From assembly GCA_937995345.1 (NCBI GenBank), contig CALKKS010000008.1, forward strand, positions 124,001-188,000: a DNA stretch of 64,000 nucleotides, written 5' to 3'. This DNA comes from an uncultured Collinsella sp. (GTDB lineage: Bacteria; Actinomycetota; Coriobacteriia; Coriobacteriales; Coriobacteriaceae). This document shows, one piece after another, positions 45,061 to 53,301 of the stretch (position 1 is its first letter; each line of letters starts with the position of its first letter). The position numbers were made by a program, and so were the translations under genes. Under the pieces are notes generated by a model. It was not told where the DNA came from. It made no database searches and saw only the letters and a list, made by a program, of their open reading frames with translations.

Positions 45061-45909
45061 ATGGAATACATCACGCTCAATAACGGCATCAAAATCCCCC
45101 AGCTAGGACTTGGCACGTATCTGCTTAAACCCGACGATGCCCAATCGTCGGTTACCTCCGCACTCGGCATGGGGTATGAGCTCATCGACACTGCCAATGC
45201 ATACGTGAATGAGCGAGCAGTGGGTCGTGGCGTGCGCGAATCAGACTCGCCGCGCGAAAACGTGTTTCTCGAAACCAAGCTCTGGCCCTATTTTTACAAC
45301 AGCGACACCGCCGTCGACGAAACGCTCGAGCGTCTGAACACACCTTACATCGACCTCATGATTCTGCACCAACCCGCAGGCGACTACTTGGCGGGCTATG
45401 AGAAGCTTGAGATCGCGTACAAGGAAGGCAAGCTCCGCTCCATCGGAATCTCCAATTTCGACGAGAACGAAATCGAGAAGCTTCTCGCAAATTGCGAGAT
45501 CGTTCCATCCCTTATTCAGGTCGAGTGCCATCCGTATTTCCCGCAGACCGAACTGAAGAAGCTGCTCGCCCAGCACGACATTGCATTGCAGGCGTGGTAC
45601 CCGCTCGGCGGGCGCGGCAACAGCGACATCATGGACGAGCCCGTCGTGCGCGACCTCGCTGTCAAGTATGGCAAAACGCCTGCTCAAATCATTATGCGTT
45701 GGCATATCCAAGAGGGAAATATCGTCATTCCAGGCTCCAAGAATCCGACGCACATCGCCGACAACATCGATGTCTTCGACTTCGAGCTCACGGACAGCGA
45801 CATGACCGCCATGGCTACCCTCGATCGCGGGAAACCCTTCTATGAGCGCACGCCCGAAAAGCTTGCGCAATATGCCGCCTGGCACCCCGACGTTGAGAAC
45901 CAGAAATAG
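45061..45909 (+). CDS. Aldo/keto reductase, AKR5-like
   Basis: A 282-residue NADPH-dependent aldo/keto reductase of the 2,5-diketogluconate-reductase type. It shows LNNGIKIPQLGLGTYLL, the Asp-Tyr-Lys-His tetrad elements YELIDTANAYVNE (the usual Tyr is shifted to Tyr in NAYVNE), VFLETKLWP, DLMILHQPAGD, and the cofactor loop IVIPGSKNPTHIADNIDVFDF. ATG at 45061 preceded by GAAAGGAAGCGC. It is the first gene of a four-gene operon (AKR, AKR, small helical protein, flavodoxin). Substrate is probably a small aldehyde or ketone; not decidable here. Confidence 0.9.
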   Translation: MEYITLNNGIKIPQLGLGTYLLKPDDAQSSVTSALGMGYELIDTANAYVNERAVGRGVRESDSPRENVFLETKLWPYFYNSDTAVDETLERLNTPYIDLMILHQPAGDYLAGYEKLEIAYKEGKLRSIGISNFDENEIEKLLANCEIVPSLIQVECHPYFPQTELKKLLAQHDIALQAWYPLGGRGNSDIMDEPVVRDLAVKYGKTPAQIIMRWHIQEGNIVIPGSKNPTHIADNIDVFDFELTDSDMTAMATLDRGKPFYERTPEKLAQYAAWHPDVENQK

Positions 45910-45916
45910 GAGCATC

Positions 45917-46936
45917 ATGCAGTACACAACCCTTGGCCATTCCGGCATCAAAGTCTCTAAACTCTGCCTGGGAGGCATGAGCTTTGGCGAGCCCAGCCCC
46001 GACTTTCATCAGTGGACCATCGGACCCGACGACACACGCGCCGTCATCAAACGCGCACTCGACACCGGAATCAACTTTATCGATACCGCGAACTGCTACA
46101 GCTTTGGCACGAGCGAAGAGTACATTGGCGCCGCCCTGCGCAATCTGGGAATCGCTCGCGAGAGCGTCGTGCTGGCCAGCAAGGTTCACTTCAACGAAGG
46201 CGGCCTTTCCGCCGACGCCATCGAACGCGAGATCGAAGGCTCGCTCAAGCGCTTGGGCACCGATTACCTAGACCTCTACATCATCCACCGCTTCGATTAC
46301 GACGTTCCCATGGAAGAGACCATGGAAGCACTCAACGACTTGGTACGCGAGGGCAAGGTTCGCGCACTCGGCGCCAGCGCTATGTATGCTTACCAGCTGC
46401 ACAACCTGCAGATCGTCGCACGCGACCACGGATGGACGCCCTTTACGAGTATGCAATGCCACTACAACCTGCTCTACCGTGAGGACGAGCGGGAGATGAT
46501 TCCGGTGTGCCGCCAGTTTGACATGGCCCTTACGCCATACAGCCCCCTGGCGTCGGGACACCTCTGCCGCCCCACGTGGGAAAGCTCGAGCACGCGCGGC
46601 ACCACCGACACGACCATGGCCAACAAATACGACCATGACCGCGCCATCGACATGCCCGTCGTTGAGCGCGTGGCCAAGGTTGCCGCCGATCATGACGTGC
46701 CGATGCCGCAGATTGCGCTGGCGTGGCACTGGGCGCGTGGGGTCGAGGCACCCATCGTGGGCTGCTCCAAGCCCGAGCGAGTCGACGACGCCGTAGCCGC
46801 GCTCGACATAACGCTCTCCCCCGCCGAGATCGACTTCCTCGAGGAGCCTTATCAACCGCACGCACTCGTTGGTCCCAAGGCCCGTCCCGGCGAAAAGCCG
46901 CTTGCCGGCACTACCAAAGTCAAAACCGCAAAGTGA
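45917..46936 (+). CDS. Aldo/keto reductase, YajO/tas-like
   Basis: A 339-residue aldo/keto reductase of the longer type. The ATG at 45917 (AATAGGAGCATC upstream) begins MQYTTLGHSGIKVSKLCLGG. Family elements are GINFIDTANCYSFGTSEEYIG, VVLASKVHFNEGG, SLKRLGTDYLDLYIIHRFD, and the cofactor loop VEAPIVGCSKPERVDDAV. It starts seven bases after the previous gene. The two reductases are from different subgroups, so this is not a simple tandem duplication. It probably works on related carbonyl compounds with the same regulator. Confidence 0.9.
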   Translation: MQYTTLGHSGIKVSKLCLGGMSFGEPSPDFHQWTIGPDDTRAVIKRALDTGINFIDTANCYSFGTSEEYIGAALRNLGIARESVVLASKVHFNEGGLSADAIEREIEGSLKRLGTDYLDLYIIHRFDYDVPMEETMEALNDLVREGKVRALGASAMYAYQLHNLQIVARDHGWTPFTSMQCHYNLLYREDEREMIPVCRQFDMALTPYSPLASGHLCRPTWESSSTRGTTDTTMANKYDHDRAIDMPVVERVAKVAADHDVPMPQIALAWHWARGVEAPIVGCSKPERVDDAVAALDITLSPAEIDFLEEPYQPHALVGPKARPGEKPLAGTTKVKTAK

Positions 46937-46940
46937 CGAC

Positions 46941-47180
46941 ATGGACGACAGCATCATCGACGGCCTACACGACGCCGGCTGCAGCGAAGAGCTCATCGAG
47001 CTATACGGCTCGGCCACCAGCGACTGCGCGCGCATTTGTCTACTAAAACGGCATCGTCGCGAATTGCTCGACGAAATTCACTCGGGGCAGCAGAAGCTCG
47101 AACGCCTTGACTATCTCATCTACCGGCTACGCAACGCCTCAACCGAATGCAGGACAAATAGCACAACATCGCAGTCGTGA
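46941..47180 (+). CDS. Small helical protein in the reductase operon
   Basis: A 79-residue protein, mostly helical and charged, from the ATG at 46941, four bases after the previous stop. Its core, ARICLLKRHRRELLDEIHSGQ followed by KLERLDYLIYRLRN, resembles small coiled-coil proteins found beside aldo/keto-reductase and flavodoxin genes in anaerobic gut bacteria and in the leading region of some MerR-like proteins. There is no DNA-binding helix-turn-helix of its own. Function unknown; a small regulatory or adaptor protein is possible. No ribosome site is evident apart from the coupling distance. Confidence 0.65.
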   Translation: MDDSIIDGLHDAGCSEELIELYGSATSDCARICLLKRHRRELLDEIHSGQQKLERLDYLIYRLRNASTECRTNSTTSQS

Positions 47181-47238
47181 GACAACGCCAGATGCACCTC
47201 AGCATAAGGCCCAAACCGCAGCAACGAAAGGGACTCCA

Positions 47239-47712
47239 ATGACTAAGACACTTGTGGCATATTTCAGCGCATCGGGAACAACGATGGACGTTGCGAGCCG
47301 CCTGGCTCGCGTGACGGACAGCGACCTGTTCGCCATTGTGCCCGCCAATCCATACACAAGCGCCGACCTTAACTGGCGCGACAAGCAGAGCCGCAGCACA
47401 CTCGAGGCTGCCGACCCCTCTTGCCGCCCTGCCATAACCTCTCAAATCGAGGACATCGAAGACTACGACACCATATTTTTGGGATTTCCCATCTGGTGGT
47501 ACGTGGCGCCGGCGATTATCAACACGTTCCTTGAGTCTTATGATCTGACAAGCAAAACGGTCGTTCTGTTTGCCACCTCGGGCGGAAGCGGAATGGGCAA
47601 GACGGCGTCGATCCTTAGGGCAAGCGCCCCGGGTGCAAAAATCGTTGACGGCGGCATCCTCAACAACGCAAGCAACGCCAGCCTCAAGAAGTTCGCGGCA
47701 AGGTACCTCTAA
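47239..47712 (+). CDS. Flavodoxin
   Basis: 157 residues from the ATG at 47239 (GAAAGGGACTCC upstream). The FMN phosphate loop is FSASGTTMDVA at residues 10-20. The second FMN contact is FLGFPIWWYVAPAIINTFLE, and the third is FATSGGSGMGKT. This is the flavodoxin_4 type, common in LysR-controlled redox operons. It probably supplies low-potential electrons to, or works in parallel with, the two reductases encoded upstream. It is the last gene of the operon; about 320 bases of non-coding DNA follow. Confidence 0.92.
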   Translation: MTKTLVAYFSASGTTMDVASRLARVTDSDLFAIVPANPYTSADLNWRDKQSRSTLEAADPSCRPAITSQIEDIEDYDTIFLGFPIWWYVAPAIINTFLESYDLTSKTVVLFATSGGSGMGKTASILRASAPGAKIVDGGILNNASNASLKKFAARYL

Positions 47713-47837
47713 CGCGACAAAGGCCGACAAATCGGCGGCGCGGCGAGCACGATGAAAGCGGCATCATCGAGTGGATATAGGAGCGCCTGCCCTATTCCAA
47801 AGTCGCCACCCTAACCTTTCATCCACTCCAAAACATG

Positions 47838-47890
47838 TACGTCAACATCCAAAGTCAACATTTTTTGACATCTTTGAATGCTGACGTACA
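47838..47890. repeat. Dispersed hairpin element, copy 2
   Basis: GTACGTCAACATCCAAAG (47838-47855) and CTTTGAATGCTGACGTAC (47873-47890), with TCAA/TTGA inside. It is the diverged sister of copy 1 at 42906-42958. Two paired positions differ from copy 1 on both arms (C-G to T-A), so pairing is kept. It sits in a 321-base spacer (47713-48033) in which I see no gene. Confidence 0.68.
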
Positions 47891-48033
47891 GCTTTTTGTA
47901 TGGACCGGAGAAGGCGCAAATGGCGAACCCATCGAGCCGTCAAGACCCTTTAGCCGCATGACCATGCACTCATCGATGGCAGGATTCCCTATACTGAGTC
48001 ACATATGACGGTATCGCGCCAAAGGAGAACGCC

Positions 48034-48561
48034 GTGACCACGTCGCAGATATCCCTGCTCGCGCTCATCTCGGTTGGAGGCATCGGCATCCTGCTTATCG
48101 GAATGAGCACGCTCATGAAAGCCGCCGCCCGCAGGAAAGCCAAGGCCTGCACCGCTATGATCATGGGAACGGTCATTGACCACCGCTTTATGGGCGAAGG
48201 CAGGATGTATCCCGTTTTGGAGTACACCGTCGACGGCACGCAGTACCACGTGAGAAAACAATTCCGCGGCGTAAAGACCAAAAGCTTGTCGGGGCTCCCC
48301 GTCCGCACGCAAAGCGCGGCGTACGAAGACGCCAAGGGCTGGTTGCACGTACATACAGGGCCCATCGCACGCCTAGATACTCTCGCAGAGCAGCTTTGGC
48401 CCCTCGGCAGCCAAATGACTGTGCACTACAACCCCAGCAGCCCAGACAAGAGCTATGTCGAGCGCCCTATCGTGGGCGACTTTGCCACGCTGATGTTTAA
48501 CATCGCGGGTATCTTGCTCATCGCGCTGAGTATTTTGCTCTATGTTCTTATCCAGCGCTAG
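48034..48561 (+). CDS. DUF3592-like membrane protein
   Basis: 175 residues with a membrane helix at each end (about 8-30 and 150-172). Between them is a beta-rich extracytoplasmic region with the DUF3592 phrases MGTVIDHRFMGEGRMYPVLEYTVDGTQYHVRKQF and VHYNPSSPDKSYVE. GTG start at 48034 with AAAGGAGAACGCC upstream. DUF3592 proteins are common in bacteria and their role is not known. It is followed by another membrane protein gene after 63 bases, which may be in the same transcript. Confidence 0.78.
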   Translation: MTTSQISLLALISVGGIGILLIGMSTLMKAAARRKAKACTAMIMGTVIDHRFMGEGRMYPVLEYTVDGTQYHVRKQFRGVKTKSLSGLPVRTQSAAYEDAKGWLHVHTGPIARLDTLAEQLWPLGSQMTVHYNPSSPDKSYVERPIVGDFATLMFNIAGILLIALSILLYVLIQR

Positions 48562-48624
48562 CTCAGACTGATACATCCCGCGCGCCGCGCGCCACAACGA
48601 CCGCCACGACACCAAGGACCAGCT

Positions 48625-49758
48625 ATGGCAACACTCTCCGAACAAGAACGTAAGCGCATCCAGCGATACTGCATTTGCCCAAAGGTTGCCGGCGCGGCGC
48701 TTGCCATGGCATTCGTGCTGCCCTTATCAATCATTCCTTTCGAGATGATCGACGACATCGTCTTCCACCATGAAGGATTCCAAGACACGGGCATGATGGC
48801 CGCCCTGGCACTCGCCGTCGTTGAGCTCGTCATATTTTGCTATTGCACTCTCGCGCCGCGCTTTGGCATGCGCGGCAAGCAGTGGAGAGAAATGCAGCAC
48901 CGACTTGCCGTCGAGCAGAGCGAAAAAGACCGCTCGGCACAGATCGCAGGCGTTGTTGGCACGCAGGCCGCCGCGCGTCTGCTCAAGAACAGTGACAACG
49001 AGACCGTACGCAACCTGGGCGGCGCGGCAGAAGTCGCCGCTGCCGTAGGCGCCGTCGCCACCGCGGCAGACGTTCTTGCCGAAAGCTTTGCCAACGCAAA
49101 GGCCATGGCAGAGGCCTGTGGCGTGCCTATCCCCCGTGCAAAAAAGTGGATCGTCGCGCTTGTGGCACTGCCCCTCGCAATCGTGTGCGGCGCCTATATC
49201 CCGCAGCTGGCGCAGGGAAACATCGAGATGCAGGAGAACGCCGCGACCGCGGCCGAGCAGATCGCCATCGCCCGCGAGGCATTAGAGCCCGTATGCGAGT
49301 ACGTGTCCGCCGATGACCCCTACGAGCGATATCAAGATTACGGCTATCATGTCCGCGGCTATCTGCACGAAGGCGACTCCGACGCCCAGAAGACCTATAC
49401 GTATCTGGACTTTGACAACAAGGGGACACTCAAGGAAGTGAGCTACGTGGCAGAGGTCGACCCCAGCGCGAGCCTTGAGGACAACCTCGCCCGCATCGAG
49501 CGCGACCTTGACGAGCTGTTCTCTGCCGTCCAAACCGTAGACGTCAAGACGGTGAGCCCCGAGCTCCTGGCACCGCATAAGCTCCCCGAAGAGTTTAGGC
49601 AGGCATTTTTGAACGGCTCACTCTACGAGAGAATCTCTATCAGGACGAGTGACGACCCCGTCAAAACGTATTATTCGTTTGACACGGAACCCGAGGACGA
49701 GTTTGACGAGTACACCCATCCAAGCATCCGCATCACGTTGATGGGCAAAACAAACTAA
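48625..49758 (+). CDS. Membrane protein of unknown function with Ala-rich segment
   Basis: 377 residues, family not recognised. Helices lie at about 20-42 and 52-73, then a cytoplasmic stretch about 80-170 rich in Ala (AGVVGTQAAARLLKNSDNE, GGAAEVAAAVGAVATAADVLAE), then a third helix (about 178-197, WIVALVALPLAIVCGAYI). The C-terminal 180 residues are acidic and soluble, with a repeated Tyr pattern (DDPYERYQDYGYHVRGYLHE) and a beta-like region (TYTYLDFDNKGTLKEVSYVAE). ATG at 48625 preceded by CAAGGACCAGCT. The terminator follows at once. No motif suggests an enzyme. Confidence 0.65.
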   Translation: MATLSEQERKRIQRYCICPKVAGAALAMAFVLPLSIIPFEMIDDIVFHHEGFQDTGMMAALALAVVELVIFCYCTLAPRFGMRGKQWREMQHRLAVEQSEKDRSAQIAGVVGTQAAARLLKNSDNETVRNLGGAAEVAAAVGAVATAADVLAESFANAKAMAEACGVPIPRAKKWIVALVALPLAIVCGAYIPQLAQGNIEMQENAATAAEQIAIAREALEPVCEYVSADDPYERYQDYGYHVRGYLHEGDSDAQKTYTYLDFDNKGTLKEVSYVAEVDPSASLEDNLARIERDLDELFSAVQTVDVKTVSPELLAPHKLPEEFRQAFLNGSLYERISIRTSDDPVKTYYSFDTEPEDEFDEYTHPSIRITLMGKTN

Positions 49759-49794
49759 AAGGCGCGGGAAGGGCCACCCCTTCCCGCGCCTTTT
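49757..49794 (+). terminator. Intrinsic terminator
   Basis: AAAAGGCGCGGGAAGGG (49757-49773) pairs with CCCTTCCCGCGCCTTTT (49778-49794) around a 4-base loop, ending in T residues. It overlaps the last bases of the stop codon of the 48625 gene and can serve both it and the convergent ABC gene. Confidence 0.88.
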
Positions 49795-49798
49795 CTCG

Positions 49799-49831
49799 AA
49801 TGTGACAAAGAAACTGTCCCTCTGTCACATT
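49799..49831. repeat. GTGACAAAG palindrome overlapping the ABC gene stop
   Basis: AATGTGACA (49799-49807) pairs with TGTCACATT (49823-49831); the centre is AAGAAACTGTCCCTC. The TAA stop of the minus-strand ABC gene (49830-49832) overlaps the end of the right arm. Confidence 0.7.
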
Positions 49832-52800
49832 ATTCCGAGCGCAGGGCCTCCACGGGGTCTTTCTTGGATGCGCTGCGGGCTGGCAGCAGGCCGGCGACGA
49901 CCGTCAGTAGCACCGAAATCGCGATGAGCACCAGCGCATCCTGCACGGGCAGGCTCATCAGATTGGGTACCTGCTTGGCGGCAAGTGCCCAGGCATTAAC
50001 CGGAAAGCTCACGGTCACTACGACGACAATGGCAAAGACGCCGGCAATGAGGCCTTCGATAAAGGTCTCGGCGTTGAACACGTTGGCCACGTTGCGCTTG
50101 GACGCGCCGATCGCGCGCAGGATGCCAATCTCCTTTTTGCGCTCCAACACACTGATGTAGGTGATGATGCCGATCATGATGGAGCTCACCACCAGACTGA
50201 TACTCACGAATGCGATGAGCACCAAGCTGATGGTGTTCACGATGTCGGTCACCGAGCCCATGATGATGCCCATGTAGTCGGTGTACGAGATTGCCCGATC
50301 ATCATGGCCAGCGGCTTTGGCCTGCTTGTTGTACGCATCGATATGATCGAGCACGCGCTCCTTGGCCTCAAAGTCGCGCGGGAAAATCTTGACCGAGATG
50401 GGGTCCGTCTCGTCCGCGTAGCCCAACGTGGTCAGATTGTTGTCGTAGGTGAGCTTTGACGCCTTGGCATAGCTCATCATGAGCGAACTCAGGTCCTCGG
50501 CGTCCATGTTGAAGTGGATGGCACGAGCAAAGGCGCCCGCATCCACACGCATAGCGCTCGCCAGGTTGGCAAAACTCGAAGACATCTGCGTCACCATCTG
50601 GCCCATGAGCCCGGCCGCGCCCGCCTTGAGCTGGGACGATACCGTCGACGCTATCTGCTCGCTGATTGCCTTCATCACCTGATCCATAGCCTGCTGCAGA
50701 TACGGAGCCAGCTGCTTTTGCACATAGTCGGTCATCGACTGCTGCAGGCGCTCGGCCAGGGCATCGCCGCCCAGCGCCTTGAGCTGAGCCAGGCATCGCT
50801 GGGCCGCAGCATCATTCTCAAGATACGCCGAGAATGCGGCGGCAAGCTTTGACGCGTCTTTAAGATCTTCGGGCGACAGCGCCTTAAACTGATCGGACTG
50901 CAGAAAGCCCTCAAACAGCTGGTTGGCAAGCGTTCCGACCTGCTGCATTTGCTCGGGCGTGAGTTCCAGACCGTCAAAGATGCCCGAGAAATCTGGGGCC
51001 GGCGCTTTGGCCATAATGTCGTTGAAGTCGATGTCCTTCCCAACGCCCGAAAGGTCAATATCCAGCCCGGACAAGTCGATACCAGAAAGGTCCATACCGC
51101 CCGCCGCACCCGAGAGCGCAGACGTTTCGAACGAGAACGCGCTCTTGAGCGCCGCTTCATCCACGCTAAACATGCTGCCCAGATCAACGCCCTGTTTGGC
51201 CTCGCCTTGCAGCTCGTCGAAGGTTTTGCCCGTAAAGACATCCGTCTCGGGGTGGGCAAGCTGCTCTTGCACAATCTGCGAATCGGCGGCGCGTTCCATA
51301 AGCTGGCGAGTCAGCGCATGCGTATAGGCGATACCCGGAGACAACGCGCTCGCGTTGGCGGTCTCGTTCGGTCGCACCACGCCCACAATGTGCACGTCAA
51401 TACCGTCGGCAACTTTGGCCGTCATAAAGTCGGCGTCGCCAGACATGTCAGTCCACATGCCGGTCTCTTCGTTTTTGCGATAGGCATCGGCCGGCGACAA
51501 CACCTTAAACGTCGTAGATAGCGCATCGTCGTAGGTAAAGTCGGCGCCGGTCTCGGGCGTTTCGACCCCACCGTCGGCCGCCATGGCGCTGTTAACCAGG
51601 TCATTGAGCTCATCGATATCCAGCGCACCGATGCTGTAGAGCGTGTAATCGCCCACCGTGCCACGGCTCGAAAGCACCATCACGGCTTCGTTAGCAGACG
51701 TAGGCCAATGCCCCGCCACGACATCGTACTGGCTGTCGAGCAGGCCCTGGTCGTCAATCATCTCGTTAAAGACTGAGGTTCCCATGGACTCCATGCTCAC
51801 CGTTGCTGCCGAGCTCGCGCCTCCGCTCATGGCCTCGGTCATTGCGTTGGGAACAAGCCGAACGGGCTTCTCGTCACCCTTACCCGCACGATAGACAACC
51901 GGCGTCACGCCATAGCCGTACTGGATGGCATTGACCTCTTTATCGATGCCATCGCCACCGGCATCGAGCCATGCCTTAAAGCTCGTCATGTCGTTGGACT
52001 TAACACTTGCAAACATATCCTTTACGGCCGTGACCACGGGTATTTTATCGGTTCCCTGAGCCTTGCCGTCGGTGCCGTCGTCGGACGAATCCTCGCCGTT
52101 GGACGCCTCGTCATCCGCGACCCCCTGCCCGCCCATCATGGACGACAGGTCGTAATCCTGCTTGGAAATGGTGAGCGGGTAGCTCGAGAGCGTATCCTCC
52201 TCAACCTTTTTGATGTAGTTGTTCACACCGTTTGAGAGCGCCAAAATCGCCGCGATGCCGATAATGCCAATCGAGCCCGCAAAGGCCGTCATGGCCGTAC
52301 GGCCTTTCTTGGTCATGAGGTTGCGCGCCGAAAGCCCCAGAGCCGTCATAAAGCTCATCGAGGTTTTACGCGTGGGCTTGGCTTCGCGACGCGTGGCATC
52401 GGCAACATCAAAGCGGTCAGAATCGTCGGTAATCTTGCCATCCGCCAGGTTCACGATGCGCGTGGCGTACTGATAGGCCAGCTCGGGATTATGGGTGACC
52501 ATAATGACCAGGCGGTCGCGTGCCACTTCTTTGAGCAAGTCCATGACCTGCACGGATGTCGTAGAGTCCAAGGCGCCGGTCGGCTCGTCGGCCAGCACAA
52601 TCTCGGGATCGTTGATCAGAGCGCGGGCAATAGCCACGCGCTGCATCTGGCCGCCCGATAGCTGGCTCGGGCGCTTGTTAACGTGCTCGCCCAGACCAAC
52701 CGCCTCGAGCGCCTCGCGCGCACGCTGGCGGCGCTCGACATGCCCCACACCCGTGAGCGTAAGCGCCAGCTCCACGTTTTCCAAGATGGTCTGATGCGGA

Positions 52801-53084
52801 ATGAGGTTATAGCTCTGGAACACAAAGCCGATGCGGTTGTTGCGATAAGCATCCCAATCGCGATCACGGAAGTCCTTGGTCGAAATGCCATCGATGAGCA
52901 GGTCGCCAGAATCAAAGTGATCGAGTCCGCCAATAACGTTGAGCATCGTAGTTTTGCCTGACCCCGAAGGGCCCAGAATGGCCACGAACTCGTTATCGCG
53001 AAAAGCCAGGCTTACGTTGTCGAGCGCCACCTGCGTAAACGACTGCGTAACGTACCTTTTGCAAATTCCTTTGAGCTCCAGCAT
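49830..53084 (-). CDS. Fused MacB-like ABC protein (ATPase plus FtsX permease)
   Basis: 1084 residues from the ATG at 53084 (GGAGAGG upstream). Residues 1-230 are a LolD/MacB-type ATPase: GPSGSGKTT (Walker A), QLSGGQMQRVAIARAL (signature), LADEPTGALDS (Walker B). A first membrane helix lies near 265-285; a large extracytoplasmic domain (about 290-935) follows; the C-terminus has three helices with FtsX phrases (VLERKKEIGILRAIGASKRNVANVFNAE, GLLPARSASKKDPVEALR). Around residue 655-680 is a short run of pentad-like DLSGIDLSGLDIDLSG units. MacB-like proteins act as mechanotransmission exporters or on envelope lipoproteins and peptides, often with an adaptor; none is encoded beside it. Confidence 0.9.
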   Translation of the reverse strand: MLELKGICKRYVTQSFTQVALDNVSLAFRDNEFVAILGPSGSGKTTMLNVIGGLDHFDSGDLLIDGISTKDFRDRDWDAYRNNRIGFVFQSYNLIPHQTILENVELALTLTGVGHVERRQRAREALEAVGLGEHVNKRPSQLSGGQMQRVAIARALINDPEIVLADEPTGALDSTTSVQVMDLLKEVARDRLVIMVTHNPELAYQYATRIVNLADGKITDDSDRFDVADATRREAKPTRKTSMSFMTALGLSARNLMTKKGRTAMTAFAGSIGIIGIAAILALSNGVNNYIKKVEEDTLSSYPLTISKQDYDLSSMMGGQGVADDEASNGEDSSDDGTDGKAQGTDKIPVVTAVKDMFASVKSNDMTSFKAWLDAGGDGIDKEVNAIQYGYGVTPVVYRAGKGDEKPVRLVPNAMTEAMSGGASSAATVSMESMGTSVFNEMIDDQGLLDSQYDVVAGHWPTSANEAVMVLSSRGTVGDYTLYSIGALDIDELNDLVNSAMAADGGVETPETGADFTYDDALSTTFKVLSPADAYRKNEETGMWTDMSGDADFMTAKVADGIDVHIVGVVRPNETANASALSPGIAYTHALTRQLMERAADSQIVQEQLAHPETDVFTGKTFDELQGEAKQGVDLGSMFSVDEAALKSAFSFETSALSGAAGGMDLSGIDLSGLDIDLSGVGKDIDFNDIMAKAPAPDFSGIFDGLELTPEQMQQVGTLANQLFEGFLQSDQFKALSPEDLKDASKLAAAFSAYLENDAAAQRCLAQLKALGGDALAERLQQSMTDYVQKQLAPYLQQAMDQVMKAISEQIASTVSSQLKAGAAGLMGQMVTQMSSSFANLASAMRVDAGAFARAIHFNMDAEDLSSLMMSYAKASKLTYDNNLTTLGYADETDPISVKIFPRDFEAKERVLDHIDAYNKQAKAAGHDDRAISYTDYMGIIMGSVTDIVNTISLVLIAFVSISLVVSSIMIGIITYISVLERKKEIGILRAIGASKRNVANVFNAETFIEGLIAGVFAIVVVVTVSFPVNAWALAAKQVPNLMSLPVQDALVLIAISVLLTVVAGLLPARSASKKDPVEALRSE

Positions 53085-53264
53085 GGACGGCAACCTCTCC
53101 CGCGCAGGCACCCTGCCCGCTCTCCCCCGCCGTTCGTATTCGACGCGTTTGTCCTACTCTATCCCCATTTTTTGCCGGCACCAGTGAGGAATGTAACGAA
53201 TCGCGACAAAAAACGAACGGGACAGCACGCCGCATGGCGCACCATCCCGCATATAACATCCCCG

Positions 53265-53294
53265 ATGCGACAAAGAGGCTGTCACTTTGTCACA
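53265..53294. repeat. GTGACAAAG palindrome near the TlpA gene end
   Basis: ATGCGACAAAG (53265-53275) and CTTTGTCACAT (53284-53294) form an 11-base stem with one mismatch and an 8-base centre (AGGCTGTCA minus the paired ends). It lies eight bases after the stop of the minus-strand TlpA gene (53302-53304). Confidence 0.68.
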
Positions 53295-53301
53295 TTCGGA
53301 C

